Assembly: GCA_013215515.1 (NCBI GenBank)
Contig: JABSPC010000764.1
Location: 1 to 8,113 of the forward strand
Source: Crocinitomicaceae bacterium
GTDB taxonomy: Bacteria; Bacteroidota; Bacteroidia; Flavobacteriales_D; Crocinitomicaceae
Length of the DNA stretch: 8,113 nt
Direction of reading: 5' to 3'
Translations under genes and position numbers: made by a program
The notes under the pieces: generated by a model
Databases searched by the model: none
What the model saw: only the letters and a program-made list of their open reading frames with translations
Told to the model about the DNA's origin: nothing
Shown here: positions 1 through 7,237 of the stretch, one piece after another
Position numbering within the stretch: the first letter of the stretch is position 1
Layout: every line of letters starts with the position of its first letter

Positions 1-153
1 ATTATTATTTGGAGCATGATTGTTAACAAACAAGAATTCAAGCCCATCAATCCATATGAATTCCTTGATGAAAAGAGAAAAAGAATTGTGAAAGAAATGC
101 AAAAGAAAATTGCTAAATTCGATATTCAGACTAATGAATTCAACTTTAGTTAA
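1..153 (+). CDS. C-terminal end of an unrecognised protein (5' end outside the window)
   Basis: The first reading frame is open from the first base to a TAA at 151-153 and gives 50 residues. They begin IIIWSM and end NEFNFS. Most of the tail is charged and lysine-rich (DEKRKR, KEMQKK) and looks like a terminal amphipathic helix. An ATG at 16 could in principle start a 45-residue peptide, but the frame is open upstream of it and there is no ribosome-binding signal, so the tail of a longer gene is likelier. The stop lies 63 bp before the start of the large carbamoyltransferase-methyltransferase gene on the same strand, and I see no terminator between them, so the two may be in one operon. The family cannot be recognised from so little sequence. 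Confidence 0.6.
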   Translation: MIIWSMIVNKQEFKPINPYEFLDEKRKRIVKEMQKKIAKFDIQTNEFNFS

Positions 154-216
154 GCATTGACTATCAATAAATTACAAAAACATTAGTCATAATTAAAACA
201 TGAAGTAAATAATACT

Positions 217-3200
217 ATGACTACTACCCAATATCATTTAGGCATTAATCTTGGACATGACAGGTCGGCTGCACTCGTTGCTGATGGAAAAATAATCGTT
301 GCTATTGATCAAGAACGACTTGATCGACAAAAACATAGTATAGGCTTCATGCACCAATCGATTGGCGATACAAGCCAAATACAATTACCGCATGAAGCAA
401 TTCAATATTGTCTTCAAAAGGAAAACTTGAATTGGGAAGATTTGGCTTCTATAACTGCAAATATGCCAGGTATTGATTACAGTGATCAGATACTAAAAAA
501 AGCCTTGCCAAAATCGGTTCATCATAAGATAAAAACAATACAAAGTCATCACCTTTCTCATGCCTACTCTGCTTATTGGCCAAGTGGTTTTAATGAAGCT
601 ATTATTCTTTCTATTGATGGCACAGGCACCACTAAAGATGGTTGGACGGAATCATATAGTCTTTATGTAGGAAAAGAACACCAAATAAAAGAACTATACA
701 GCGGTAAAGTCCCCAGTCATTTGGCTGAGCTTGGGACTTTAGGCTCGATGTATGAATACATTAGTAAAAAAGCTGGATTCGTAACATCCGTTTCTGAAAG
801 TCTCCAGCTTCCCGAAGCTGGAAAGTTAATGGGGCTTGCTGCCTATGGTAAAAACCAGCCCAATTGGAGTAATTGGGTTGAGACGACAGAAGAAAGTTAT
901 GATATTCGTGTAAATAGTTATGATATTGCTTTAGAAACAGAAGTTATTCGTAAGCTCTATGATCAAGACCAAACCGAAAAAAACTACTTAAAACCCTACA
1001 TAGTAGATTTGGCATTTAAGGTTCAACAAGAACTGGAAAAAGCAATCCTGCACTTAATCAGAACAGCTGTTCAGAAAACGGGAATTAAAAAAGTGTGTCT
1101 TGCAGGAGGAGTAGCGTTAAATTCTGTCGCAAATTACAGGCTTCTAAAAGAGCTTGAACTCGAAGACATATTTGTATTTCCAGCGGCAGGAGATAACGGA
1201 ATAGCGGCAGGAAATGCCTTATGGGCATATGATCATTTTAGCAAGGGGCAATACCGATCTCATTTGGTTTCGGCAAGTCTTGGAATTGAATACGATCATG
1301 GCCATTTCAAAACGGCTCTCGAAAAATTCAAGGATCAAATTATCGTCAAAGAACTTTCAGAGGAGGAAGCGATTGACCAATGCGCAAAAAAAATGGCAGA
1401 AGGCTGCATTGTTGCGCGCTTTGAAGGAGGAAGCGAATTTGGGCCCCGCGCACTCGGTAATCGATCAATAATAGCGGATCCTTCTTTCAAAAAAATGAAA
1501 GATGTCATTAATTATCGTGTAAAATTCAGAGAAAGTTTCCGTCCCTTTGCTCCAGTCGTTCCCGTCGAAAAAATAGCGGAAATTTTCGACCTCGAACTTT
1601 CCTCTCCGTTTATGTTGATTGTATCTGATATTAAGCAAGAATATCATTCACAACTGCCAGCAATTACGCATGAAGATGGAACTGGAAGAGTTCAAACTGT
1701 GGATCCAGAAAACAACCGTTTCTTCCACGCTCTAGCATATAAGCTGCAAGAATTTAGAGAAGGTCCAGCGGTACTACTTAACACTAGCTATAATGTTGCT
1801 GGGCAACCGATCGTTGAAACACCTGAAGAGGCCATTGCAACCTTCCTTAATACAGACATTGACTTTTTATGTATGGAGGACTATTGGGTAGAAAAGAAAA
1901 AATCAGTCCCTAAAGATTATCAAGCACACTTAGCATTGCTGCCCGATCCAATTATACCAATCGGTTTGGAAGAACAAGATGACAAACACCTCGAAATAGT
2001 TACCCTTTTAGATGATGCCATTTTCAATAATGGCAACGGTGGAGGAATTTGGAATAGCGCTGAACTGCTTCAATTTTCGGCGACATACGGTCGGTACAAA
2101 TCGTATTCAAGCCTTACCGAAATTAATTTCAGTGAGAATTTTCACACGTTAATTGACAATAAAGCAGCCATCTTTCTAAATCCATTAGGAAATTCTGTCA
2201 TCAAATCTATTCAAGATGAAAAGGAAATTTCAATCGATTTTAAAGCGCTAAGGCTTCATTACTTTGCATTAAATGGGGGGGATTTGGAAAAACTGCGAAT
2301 GGACCTCAACCTTAGTATGCAGGAAATAAATTGGGAGCTTCGAAAAATCAGAGAAGGACTGAATAAACTTGGTATTGAAAGTAATGTATTTATGGAGGCT
2401 GATTTAGTCGAGCATTCAATCCTGACCAAGGATAATACGGTCTTGGGGGCTTTTAGCAATGCCGATTTTAAAATTGAAAAATCCCTTGCCTCCCTCTACC
2501 GTATTCTAAAAAGTTTGAACTACGATGAAACAGAAATTTGCAAATGCATAGGCATTGAAGATCTTCAGAATATTCAACCTACCCATCTCGCCTACTATGA
2601 CCATTTTATTCTTAAGTACGAGCCTTTACATCATTTAATTCGACTCTTCCTACTAAGGGGAAGAATCAGTGCAGATAAAGAAAAAAAGTTGTTTGGAGAT
2701 GCTCTATTTGAAACACTTCTAACCATCAAGGTGTTAGGGATAGAAAACGAAAAGGCGTTTTCATATGTCTCTCTTTTCACCGTTGATGGATTTTTGATCG
2801 CTACCGATCACCGCTTTCTCTTCCTCAAAGAGGATATAATGCAAGAAGATCCTGTCATGTACATTGGAAGTGATAGCCTAGGTTTAATACAATCCGCTCC
2901 GAGGTATCCTTCAAAATATACCCTAGATCTATGCACTGGATCAGGAGTTCAGGCGATTGTAGCTTCACGTTATTCCAATCGTGTTCTCGCTATTGACATA
3001 AATCCACGTGCAGTCCGTTTCGCAAGGTTTAACGCCATGCTCAATGGAATTCACAATATGGAAGTTCAATTGGGAAGTCTGTATGAAAGACTCGATAATC
3101 ATTCCTTTGATACTATTTTGGCCAACCCTCCTTTTGTTCCAAGTCCAAATATGGAAACCAAATTCAGAGACGGAGGAAGCAGCGGAGAAGACGTTCTCAA

Positions 3201-4026
3201 AACGATTATTGAAGGAGCTTCAGAAAAACTCAGTGATAACGGACAATTACATATTGTGACCGATCTCGTTAATGTAGATGACTATCAGCAAAAACTAGCA
3301 AATTGGTGGAATAATGAGAAGGCGAATATGCTGCTGCTAAAAACTGCAGATAGAAATGAGATTTTATTCTCTGTCCCACATTGCCACCATCCTTTTGGGC
3401 AAAATTATGACGAATACACCGCTGAATTATTTAATTGGGTCGAAAACTTTCGTTCGGAAAATTTAGTGGCTGTGAATTTTGGGTATATATTGATTAAAAA
3501 ACGTCAAAATAAGGGAAGCTACTTCTGCAAAACAATTAACAATCCGAGTACCGCAATTTACAATGAAACGCGCTCCTATTTCGACACCAAAGAGATGCTT
3601 GAAAAGCAAAAAAATGGTGGCTTAAAGCTGCACATTGATGAAGATATCCGGATCAAAACTGAGTCATCTTTTAGCGCAGACCTTGAACTGAACAATTATT
3701 TCTTGACCTCTGAGAGTAATCCCTATTTTTGCGAATACAAAATTTCTAAATCGCTTTATGAACTATTACATAGAATTGCGGAAAGGCCTGGTCTAATTGT
3801 TCAATATACTGATCATCCTGTATTATTGAACTTAATTTACAGAGGCATCATTAAAATAGAAGAAACAAACACATTTATAGTAGAAAAGGAAAATTTTGAT
3901 GATCTATTAAATGGTTTCGTTGTGCCTAAGATTTCGAACCAGAAATCAAAAATTGAACCTATCGAAATTATTGAGTTTGAAACCAAAACAACCCCGACCT
4001 GCCTTACCGCTTATCTTCGACAATAA
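217..4026 (+). CDS. Fused O-carbamoyltransferase / SAM-dependent methyltransferase (1269 aa)
   Basis: Residues 1-565 are a full NodU/CmcH/TobZ-type carbamoyltransferase, a family that moves a carbamoyl group from carbamoyl phosphate to a hydroxyl through carbamoyl-adenylate. The Kae1-like half shows GINLGHDRSAAL (9-20), H111-x3-H115 (HHLSH), D134 in SIDGTG and D326 in AAGDNG, which are the metal-binding positions, plus LAGGVALN (295-302). The C-terminal half shows EFGPRALGNRS (407-417), KFRESFRPFAP (436-446) and LNTSYN (521-526). Residues about 750-890 resemble the N-terminal helical domain of large bacterial methyltransferases. The SAM core has DLCTGSG (904-910), acidic D927 and catalytic NPPF (970-973). 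After it come VNFGYILIKK and a winged-helix-like end. Residues about 566-745 are unassigned. Family members are normally separate proteins, about 570 and 500 aa. The ATG at 217 is just before the conserved N-terminus; no Shine-Dalgarno or clear promoter is visible. Substrate is unknown; the product is probably cytosolic. Confidence 0.9.
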   Translation: MTTTQYHLGINLGHDRSAALVADGKIIVAIDQERLDRQKHSIGFMHQSIGDTSQIQLPHEAIQYCLQKENLNWEDLASITANMPGIDYSDQILKKALPKSVHHKIKTIQSHHLSHAYSAYWPSGFNEAIILSIDGTGTTKDGWTESYSLYVGKEHQIKELYSGKVPSHLAELGTLGSMYEYISKKAGFVTSVSESLQLPEAGKLMGLAAYGKNQPNWSNWVETTEESYDIRVNSYDIALETEVIRKLYDQDQTEKNYLKPYIVDLAFKVQQELEKAILHLIRTAVQKTGIKKVCLAGGVALNSVANYRLLKELELEDIFVFPAAGDNGIAAGNALWAYDHFSKGQYRSHLVSASLGIEYDHGHFKTALEKFKDQIIVKELSEEEAIDQCAKKMAEGCIVARFEGGSEFGPRALGNRSIIADPSFKKMKDVINYRVKFRESFRPFAPVVPVEKIAEIFDLELSSPFMLIVSDIKQEYHSQLPAITHEDGTGRVQTVDPENNRFFHALAYKLQEFREGPAVLLNTSYNVAGQPIVETPEEAIATFLNTDIDFLCMEDYWVEKKKSVPKDYQAHLALLPDPIIPIGLEEQDDKHLEIVTLLDDAIFNNGNGGGIWNSAELLQFSATYGRYKSYSSLTEINFSENFHTLIDNKAAIFLNPLGNSVIKSIQDEKEISIDFKALRLHYFALNGGDLEKLRMDLNLSMQEINWELRKIREGLNKLGIESNVFMEADLVEHSILTKDNTVLGAFSNADFKIEKSLASLYRILKSLNYDETEICKCIGIEDLQNIQPTHLAYYDHFILKYEPLHHLIRLFLLRGRISADKEKKLFGDALFETLLTIKVLGIENEKAFSYVSLFTVDGFLIATDHRFLFLKEDIMQEDPVMYIGSDSLGLIQSAPRYPSKYTLDLCTGSGVQAIVASRYSNRVLAIDINPRAVRFARFNAMLNGIHNMEVQLGSLYERLDNHSFDTILANPPFVPSPNMETKFRDGGSSGEDVLKTIIEGASEKLSDNGQLHIVTDLVNVDDYQQKLANWWNNEKANMLLLKTADRNEILFSVPHCHHPFGQNYDEYTAELFNWVENFRSENLVAVNFGYILIKKRQNKGSYFCKTINNPSTAIYNETRSYFDTKEMLEKQKNGGLKLHIDEDIRIKTESSFSADLELNNYFLTSESNPYFCEYKISKSLYELLHRIAERPGLIVQYTDHPVLLNLIYRGIIKIEETNTFIVEKENFDDLLNGFVVPKISNQKSKIEPIEIIEFETKTTPTCLTAYLRQ

Positions 4027-4045
4027 AGTGAAATATTAAGTGTAT

Positions 4046-4144
4046 TTAATAAAAACTAAACTGCATTAAAACGCAGTTTTGCGCGTAAATCGATGATGAA
4101 AACAAAATGGAAGCCAAGAAATAGAAAAGAATCGATGACTTCAT
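4046..4144 (-). CDS. Possible 32-residue signal-peptide-like small ORF
   Basis: The ORF starts at ATG 4144 (minus strand) and ends with TAA at 4048-4046. It encodes a basic start (MKSS), a hydrophobic core (ILFYFLASILF) and a polar end with a typical signal-peptidase site (SIYA before QN). AQN after the cleavage site is frequent in secreted proteins of Bacteroidota. Only about nine residues remain after cleavage. A very good promoter ends 7 bp before the ATG, which would make the message leaderless or nearly so. The terminator-like repeat lies inside the last third of the ORF and its U tract reaches the stop codon, so the transcript might end before translation can finish. It may be a true small secreted peptide, the surviving 5' end of a lost secreted-protein gene, or a chance ORF in a small RNA. 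Confidence 0.3.
   Translation of the reverse strand: MKSSILFYFLASILFSSSIYAQNCVLMQFSFY
4058..4079 (-). terminator. Intergenic inverted repeat, possible terminator
   Basis: AAACTGC at 4058-4064 pairs perfectly with GCAGTTT at 4073-4079 around an 8-base loop. Read on the minus strand, the stem is followed two bases later by a run of five T and further AT-rich sequence, as expected for an intrinsic terminator of leftward transcription. Read on the plus strand, only four T follow, partly inside the stem, and then GCGCG, so it would be a poor terminator for the large gene that ends at 4026. The 7-bp stem has only three G-C pairs, so the call is tentative. Confidence 0.4.
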
Positions 4145-4151
4145 ATGTAAA

Positions 4152-4184
4152 CAAATATACTGAACCACTCTTTGGAAACAAAAA
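4152..4184 (-). promoter_or_regulatory. Bacteroidota-type promoter, leftward
   Basis: On the minus strand the sequence reads TTTTTG (4184-4179), 19 bp, then TATATTTG (4159-4152). This matches the -33 TTG and -7 TAnnTTTG of the primary sigma factor of Bacteroidota, with spacing in the usual range. Transcription would start around 4145-4148 and run left towards the inverted repeat at 4058-4079. It lies downstream of the methyltransferase gene that ends at 4250, so it does not serve that gene. Confidence 0.5.
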
Positions 4185-4249
4185 CGGATTAAGTTATGAT
4201 TTACAGTTCCTTGGTTTGCCCCTAGGTGTTGCCACTTGCACCTCAAAGC

Positions 4250-5317
4250 TTACTTATGAGTCAGGACCCAAAGCTCTACCTCTTCGGAAGAACGCCAGTG
4301 CTGGTCTCGAATTGTTTTTTCAGAGGCAGCTTTAACGGTTTTTTTAAAACATCTTTCCAATTGAAATCTCCCACCATTGGCTAGTTCATTCTCAATCGGA
4401 TGCTCTTTTGTCACATTCGTTATTTGAGCTAAATTCGAGAAAATGAGTACAAGCTTTCCTTCAGGTAAAAGCCTTTCTTTTGCTCCTGCAAAAAAATCAG
4501 GGAAAAGATTTTCATTGTAGTAAATAGCTTCATCAATACTATCCAGGTTATGAAGCTCCGGCAACCAGGGGGGATTAAAAACAATCAGTTCTGTCTGTTT
4601 TTCCCACCTACCAAAAAGATGCCCAAAGTCCAATTCTATCTTTCGAGATAACTTTGTATCTCCCATAAAATCTGCTAACCCAATAATCGCATTCGGATTT
4701 GTATCTGTCCCAAAAACCTTTTGAAAACCATACTTTACGATTTGTAAAGAAAGTACTCCACTCCCAATCCCAACATCTATTGCTGACTTTTTAGGCCCTT
4801 CGTATCGTTTCAACCAATTCTCAAAAAGCACCAAATGTTCAAAACGTGTAGGAAAGTAAGTACCATAATATGGATGTAATTTATTTCGAAGTACAGGAAT
4901 AGAAACCCCTTTTTGGTACCACTGCCAAGCACTATTTAGACCTTGTACTTGAGGAAATGATAACAAGAAATCACCAGTTTCTGGATAAAACTTTTCCAAC
5001 CAGCCGATCGAAGGAGCTTTCTTTACTGCCAATTTATGATCTACAATTTCTATTAAAATAAGATTTGAGAGCTTACGATATTCTGACCGATACATCCGTT
5101 GCTCCAGAAAAGACGTATTCGGATGTTTTTTATTCAGATGCGCATGTAACTGCCGAAGAAGTGACAATCCATTACTATAGAATTCTGTTATTAATATAGG
5201 GTTCCCCGCCTCCAATACTTCAATCGCATGCTGAACATCTGTTTCACGATTAAACGACTCTGTTTTTTTTCCAGACGCAATTGGCTCTGGCTTATTTACC
5301 TCTAAATCTGTAATCAT
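4250..5317 (-). CDS. Class I SAM-dependent methyltransferase, PrmC/HemK-like (355 aa)
   Basis: The Rossmann core has SAM motif I as DVGIGSGV (181-188), an acidic residue in GTDTNP (D205) and catalytic NPPW (248-251). The N-P-P-aromatic motif is typical of methyltransferases acting on planar amide or amino nitrogens, such as glutamine N5 (PrmC) and adenine N6, and also occurs in small-molecule enzymes. HPYYGTYFPTRFEH (148-161) just before the core resembles the substrate-side segment ahead of the PrmC core. Residues 1-145 are an N-terminal domain I do not recognise. It is not a normal PrmC: it is longer than the usual 280 or so residues and has W where PrmC has Y. It converges on the carbamoyltransferase-methyltransferase gene, whose core has NPPF; the two look like different subfamilies rather than a recent duplicate. 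The start at 5317 follows a purine-rich GAAAGG and a promoter-like -7 box. Substrate unknown. Confidence 0.8.
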   Translation of the reverse strand: MITDLEVNKPEPIASGKKTESFNRETDVQHAIEVLEAGNPILITEFYSNGLSLLRQLHAHLNKKHPNTSFLEQRMYRSEYRKLSNLILIEIVDHKLAVKKAPSIGWLEKFYPETGDFLLSFPQVQGLNSAWQWYQKGVSIPVLRNKLHPYYGTYFPTRFEHLVLFENWLKRYEGPKKSAIDVGIGSGVLSLQIVKYGFQKVFGTDTNPNAIIGLADFMGDTKLSRKIELDFGHLFGRWEKQTELIVFNPPWLPELHNLDSIDEAIYYNENLFPDFFAGAKERLLPEGKLVLIFSNLAQITNVTKEHPIENELANGGRFQLERCFKKTVKAASEKTIRDQHWRSSEEVELWVLTHK

Positions 5318-5337
5318 TGATTGGTTTTCCTTTCACA

Positions 5338-5345
5338 CAAAGGTA
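5338..5345 (-). promoter_or_regulatory. Candidate -7 promoter element for the 355-aa methyltransferase gene
   Basis: The minus strand reads TACCTTTG here, an exact match to TAnnTTTG, 20 bp before the ATG at 5317. GAAAGG between box and start may serve as a weak ribosome-binding site. The -33 element is poor: the best candidate is a TTA about 22 bp upstream rather than TTG. If real, the gene is transcribed on its own rather than only from the small membrane-protein gene upstream. Confidence 0.4.
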
Positions 5346-5404
5346 AGTAATCCTTTCTGGCGATTGCTAACTTAGGCCGGCTATAACTTTTTCGTTTTAT
5401 CAAC

Positions 5405-5674
5405 CTAAACTCTTTTTACACTCAATTCCCTTAATCCGAAAAAACCTGTAAGCGTGAGTACCACTCCCATTCCCAAAAGCATAAAGTCTACTTCATTTCC
5501 AAATAGAATTATATCTATGATGAAACACACAATCGTTGTCAGTCCAATTGCTATACCCAGTTGAAACCCTTCCGCTTTATTTTTGAAAGCCCATACTGCC
5601 GCAACGGAATAACAAACCGCTACCGCTAAAAAGAAAACCGCAATTAATTCAAATTGATAATAAGCCTTCGCCAT
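5405..5674 (-). CDS. Small integral membrane protein, three predicted helices (89 aa)
   Basis: I do not recognise the family. Three hydrophobic segments are clear: about residues 9-30 (start ELIAVFF), 38-58 (start FQLGIAIG) and 63-81 (start VDFMLLGMG). Short charged loops separate them (KNKAEG after the first helix), and the protein ends with a basic tail (ELSVKRV). There is no cleavable signal peptide; the first helix probably acts as the membrane anchor. The gene lies 87 bp upstream of the 355-aa methyltransferase on the same strand, which appears to have its own promoter, so a functional link is only possible. Its start at 5674 is 22 bp from the divergent start of a decayed gene. The ORF looks real because of the coherent hydrophobic pattern and the absence of an alternative ORF, but its role is unknown. 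Confidence 0.65.
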   Translation of the reverse strand: MAKAYYQFELIAVFFLAVAVCYSVAAVWAFKNKAEGFQLGIAIGLTTIVCFIIDIILFGNEVDFMLLGMGVVLTLTGFFGLRELSVKRV

Positions 5675-5696
5675 TCCCGTTATTCAATCCTACACA

Positions 5697-6229
5697 ATGA
5701 GAAAACGAACTAAATATCTAATAGGAATTCTATCGTAATTCTGGCTATAGGAACTTCGTGTTACATTTACCGAGAAAACCAATAGAATTTTGCGAAATAC
5801 AATATTGATGAAATTGAAAAGTTCCAAAGGGCACATGAAGAACTCACCCCTGCTAACTTGGTTAAGTTGGAAAACATGTATGACGAAGATTGCGAAGAAA
5901 TATCCCAATTTTATTCGGTACGGTGTAAGTATACAATTGACTATTCTGATTCAACATATTTGGCTGAAAACTTCCGAAATATCAATCGTTTGTTCAAAGA
6001 GAAATTAATAAAGAATATTTTAATATTACCAAGAGATGAAATCGCATTTGTATTAAACTTGGAATACAATAAGCTCAAACCTTATCCATATTTCGGCTTT
6101 GGGCGGCATCAATATTTATTAAGTCGAGGTGACTTTAAAATTTATAATGACCCTGATTATAGTTATCTTCAGGGTAGTCATTGGTATGGTGATTGGACCT
6201 ATTACGTAATTTGGCGTCGAAAAGGCTAA
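5697..6229 (+). pseudogene. Frameshifted and interrupted gene for a small membrane-anchored protein
   Basis: An ATG at 5697 opens MRKRTKYLIGILS, and this frame then hits TAA at 5736. One base back, the frame starting at 5735 continues the same hydrophobic helix (VILAIGTSCYIYRENQ) to a TAG at 5783. Beyond that stop the frame runs on without interruption (NFAKYNIDEIEKF) to TAA at 6227-6229. One missing base near 5733-5735 plus one nonsense change would therefore restore a protein of about 177 residues: a basic start, one membrane anchor or uncleaved signal, and a soluble part rich in aromatic residues ending YYVIWRRKG. I do not recognise the family. A shorter intact ORF could still be made from ATG 5876 (117 residues) or TTG 5858, but it would lack the anchor. 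The stop is 6 bp from the stop of the convergent WYL gene. Confidence 0.55.
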
Positions 6230-6235
6230 TCTATC

Positions 6236-7228
6236 TTACTTCAATAAACGCCTTGCCCTTTTATGGACAGTATTAATTAGCTCTTTAGGCCGCAACACTT
6301 CAATATCTCCGCCATAACTCAATATTTCTCGAATCAATTCTTCAGAAACATTTACGCGAAGTGAAAAAACGAAATGGTCATCGTTCATCTCGACGATCTT
6401 TTGTGACGAATGAATTGGCAATGAATCAATATACTTAGAAGCTACCTTCGAAACTTTCAATAAAATTTTCGAAGGTGCAGTATTTCCACTGGTTATCCCA
6501 ACGGCATGTTTGAAATAGTTGTCAGGATCAAAGTCAGTTGGTCTGTTTGCGACTTCTTTTGAAACATCAAGACCTTCAATTCGATCTAGGGCATACGTTA
6601 TATAATCATTTTTAGATTCGTCGTACGAGATGAGATACCATCGATTTCTGTACTGTTTAAGTAAAAGCGGAATTACCTTTCGTGGTTTCAACTCACCTGT
6701 TACAAAACTAGCATAGTCGAAGGTTAAATAGCGTTTCAACTTGACCCCCTCAAGAATAGAAGTCAAGTATTCATTTCCTCCGTCCGCAATGCCCGCTTCG
6801 AATTGAACAAACTGCTGCGCATCCCCGTCTTGAGAAACGGCAACATGATCAACAATTTTATCTATCGCACTTCCGAATTGACGAAATAACTCAACGTCTT
6901 TAAATTGCATCAACGTTTTTGCGGCAAAGCTAATCGCCTCCATGTCGTTATCTGTTAAAGGAATATCGTTGATTGTAAAATTGGGATCTTCGTAGAAATA
7001 ACCCTTTTTTAATTTGCTGTATTTAATTGGTGCGTCATGCTCCATTTTCATGGCGTACATGTCCTTTTCAATGGTAGAATCACAAATGTGGTTACCATAA
7101 ATGCTACCGAAAAGCGATTCTTCGCACGCTTCTCTTAAATCCCTTTTTGTTGGAAATGTATTGTATTTATTACGAATGCATTTATCAATAATGCGGTAGC
7201 GAATCAGGGCATTTTTGATATGCGGCAT
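6236..7228 (-). CDS. WYL-domain transcriptional regulator (330 aa)
   Basis: Residues about 1-85 form an N-terminal DNA-binding region of the winged-helix type (RYRIIDKCIRN at the first helix, then TIEKDMYAM before the wing). The WYL domain covers about 155-225 and contains W197-Y198-L199 in RNRWYLISY, preceded by the beta-strand pattern LTFDY and followed by YALDRIEGLDV. About 255-330 is the C-terminal extension (WCX-like) with KILLKVS and ISELIREILSYG-like elements, here ELIREILSYG. The length is normal for this class. WYL proteins bind nucleic acid or nucleotide ligands through the WYL pocket, and characterised members control DNA-damage, defence and phage-related genes; the target here is unknown. 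The ATG is 9 bp after the stop of the upstream gene, implying co-transcription. Confidence 0.85.
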   Translation of the reverse strand: MPHIKNALIRYRIIDKCIRNKYNTFPTKRDLREACEESLFGSIYGNHICDSTIEKDMYAMKMEHDAPIKYSKLKKGYFYEDPNFTINDIPLTDNDMEAISFAAKTLMQFKDVELFRQFGSAIDKIVDHVAVSQDGDAQQFVQFEAGIADGGNEYLTSILEGVKLKRYLTFDYASFVTGELKPRKVIPLLLKQYRNRWYLISYDESKNDYITYALDRIEGLDVSKEVANRPTDFDPDNYFKHAVGITSGNTAPSKILLKVSKVASKYIDSLPIHSSQKIVEMNDDHFVFSLRVNVSEELIREILSYGGDIEVLRPKELINTVHKRARRLLK

Positions 7229-7237
7229 ATCGTCTAA

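Noticed and set aside
154..216. Possible promoter for the large fusion gene
   Set aside because: A TTG is present near 158, but no box close to TAnnTTTG lies at a suitable distance; transcription from further upstream is as likely.
4224..4243. Inverted repeat AGGTG / CACCT just after the stop of the 355-aa methyltransferase gene
   Set aside because: Only 5 bp of stem around a 10-base loop and no T run on the minus strand; not enough for a terminator or operator.
4093..4335. 80-codon plus-strand ORF rich in basic residues at its start
   Set aside because: Its last third lies antisense to the end of the 355-aa methyltransferase gene, no promoter or ribosome-binding site precedes it, and the good promoter in this gap points the other way.
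5365..5395. Partly symmetrical GC-rich spot (TAGGCCGGCTA) between the membrane-protein and methyltransferase genes
   Set aside because: The pairing breaks after a few bases, leaves no loop, and is not followed by a clear T run on the minus strand.
5790..6008. 72-codon plus-strand ORF overlapping the broken gene
   Set aside because: It is an out-of-frame shadow: the overlapping frame that runs to 6229 has the more coherent protein composition and greater length.
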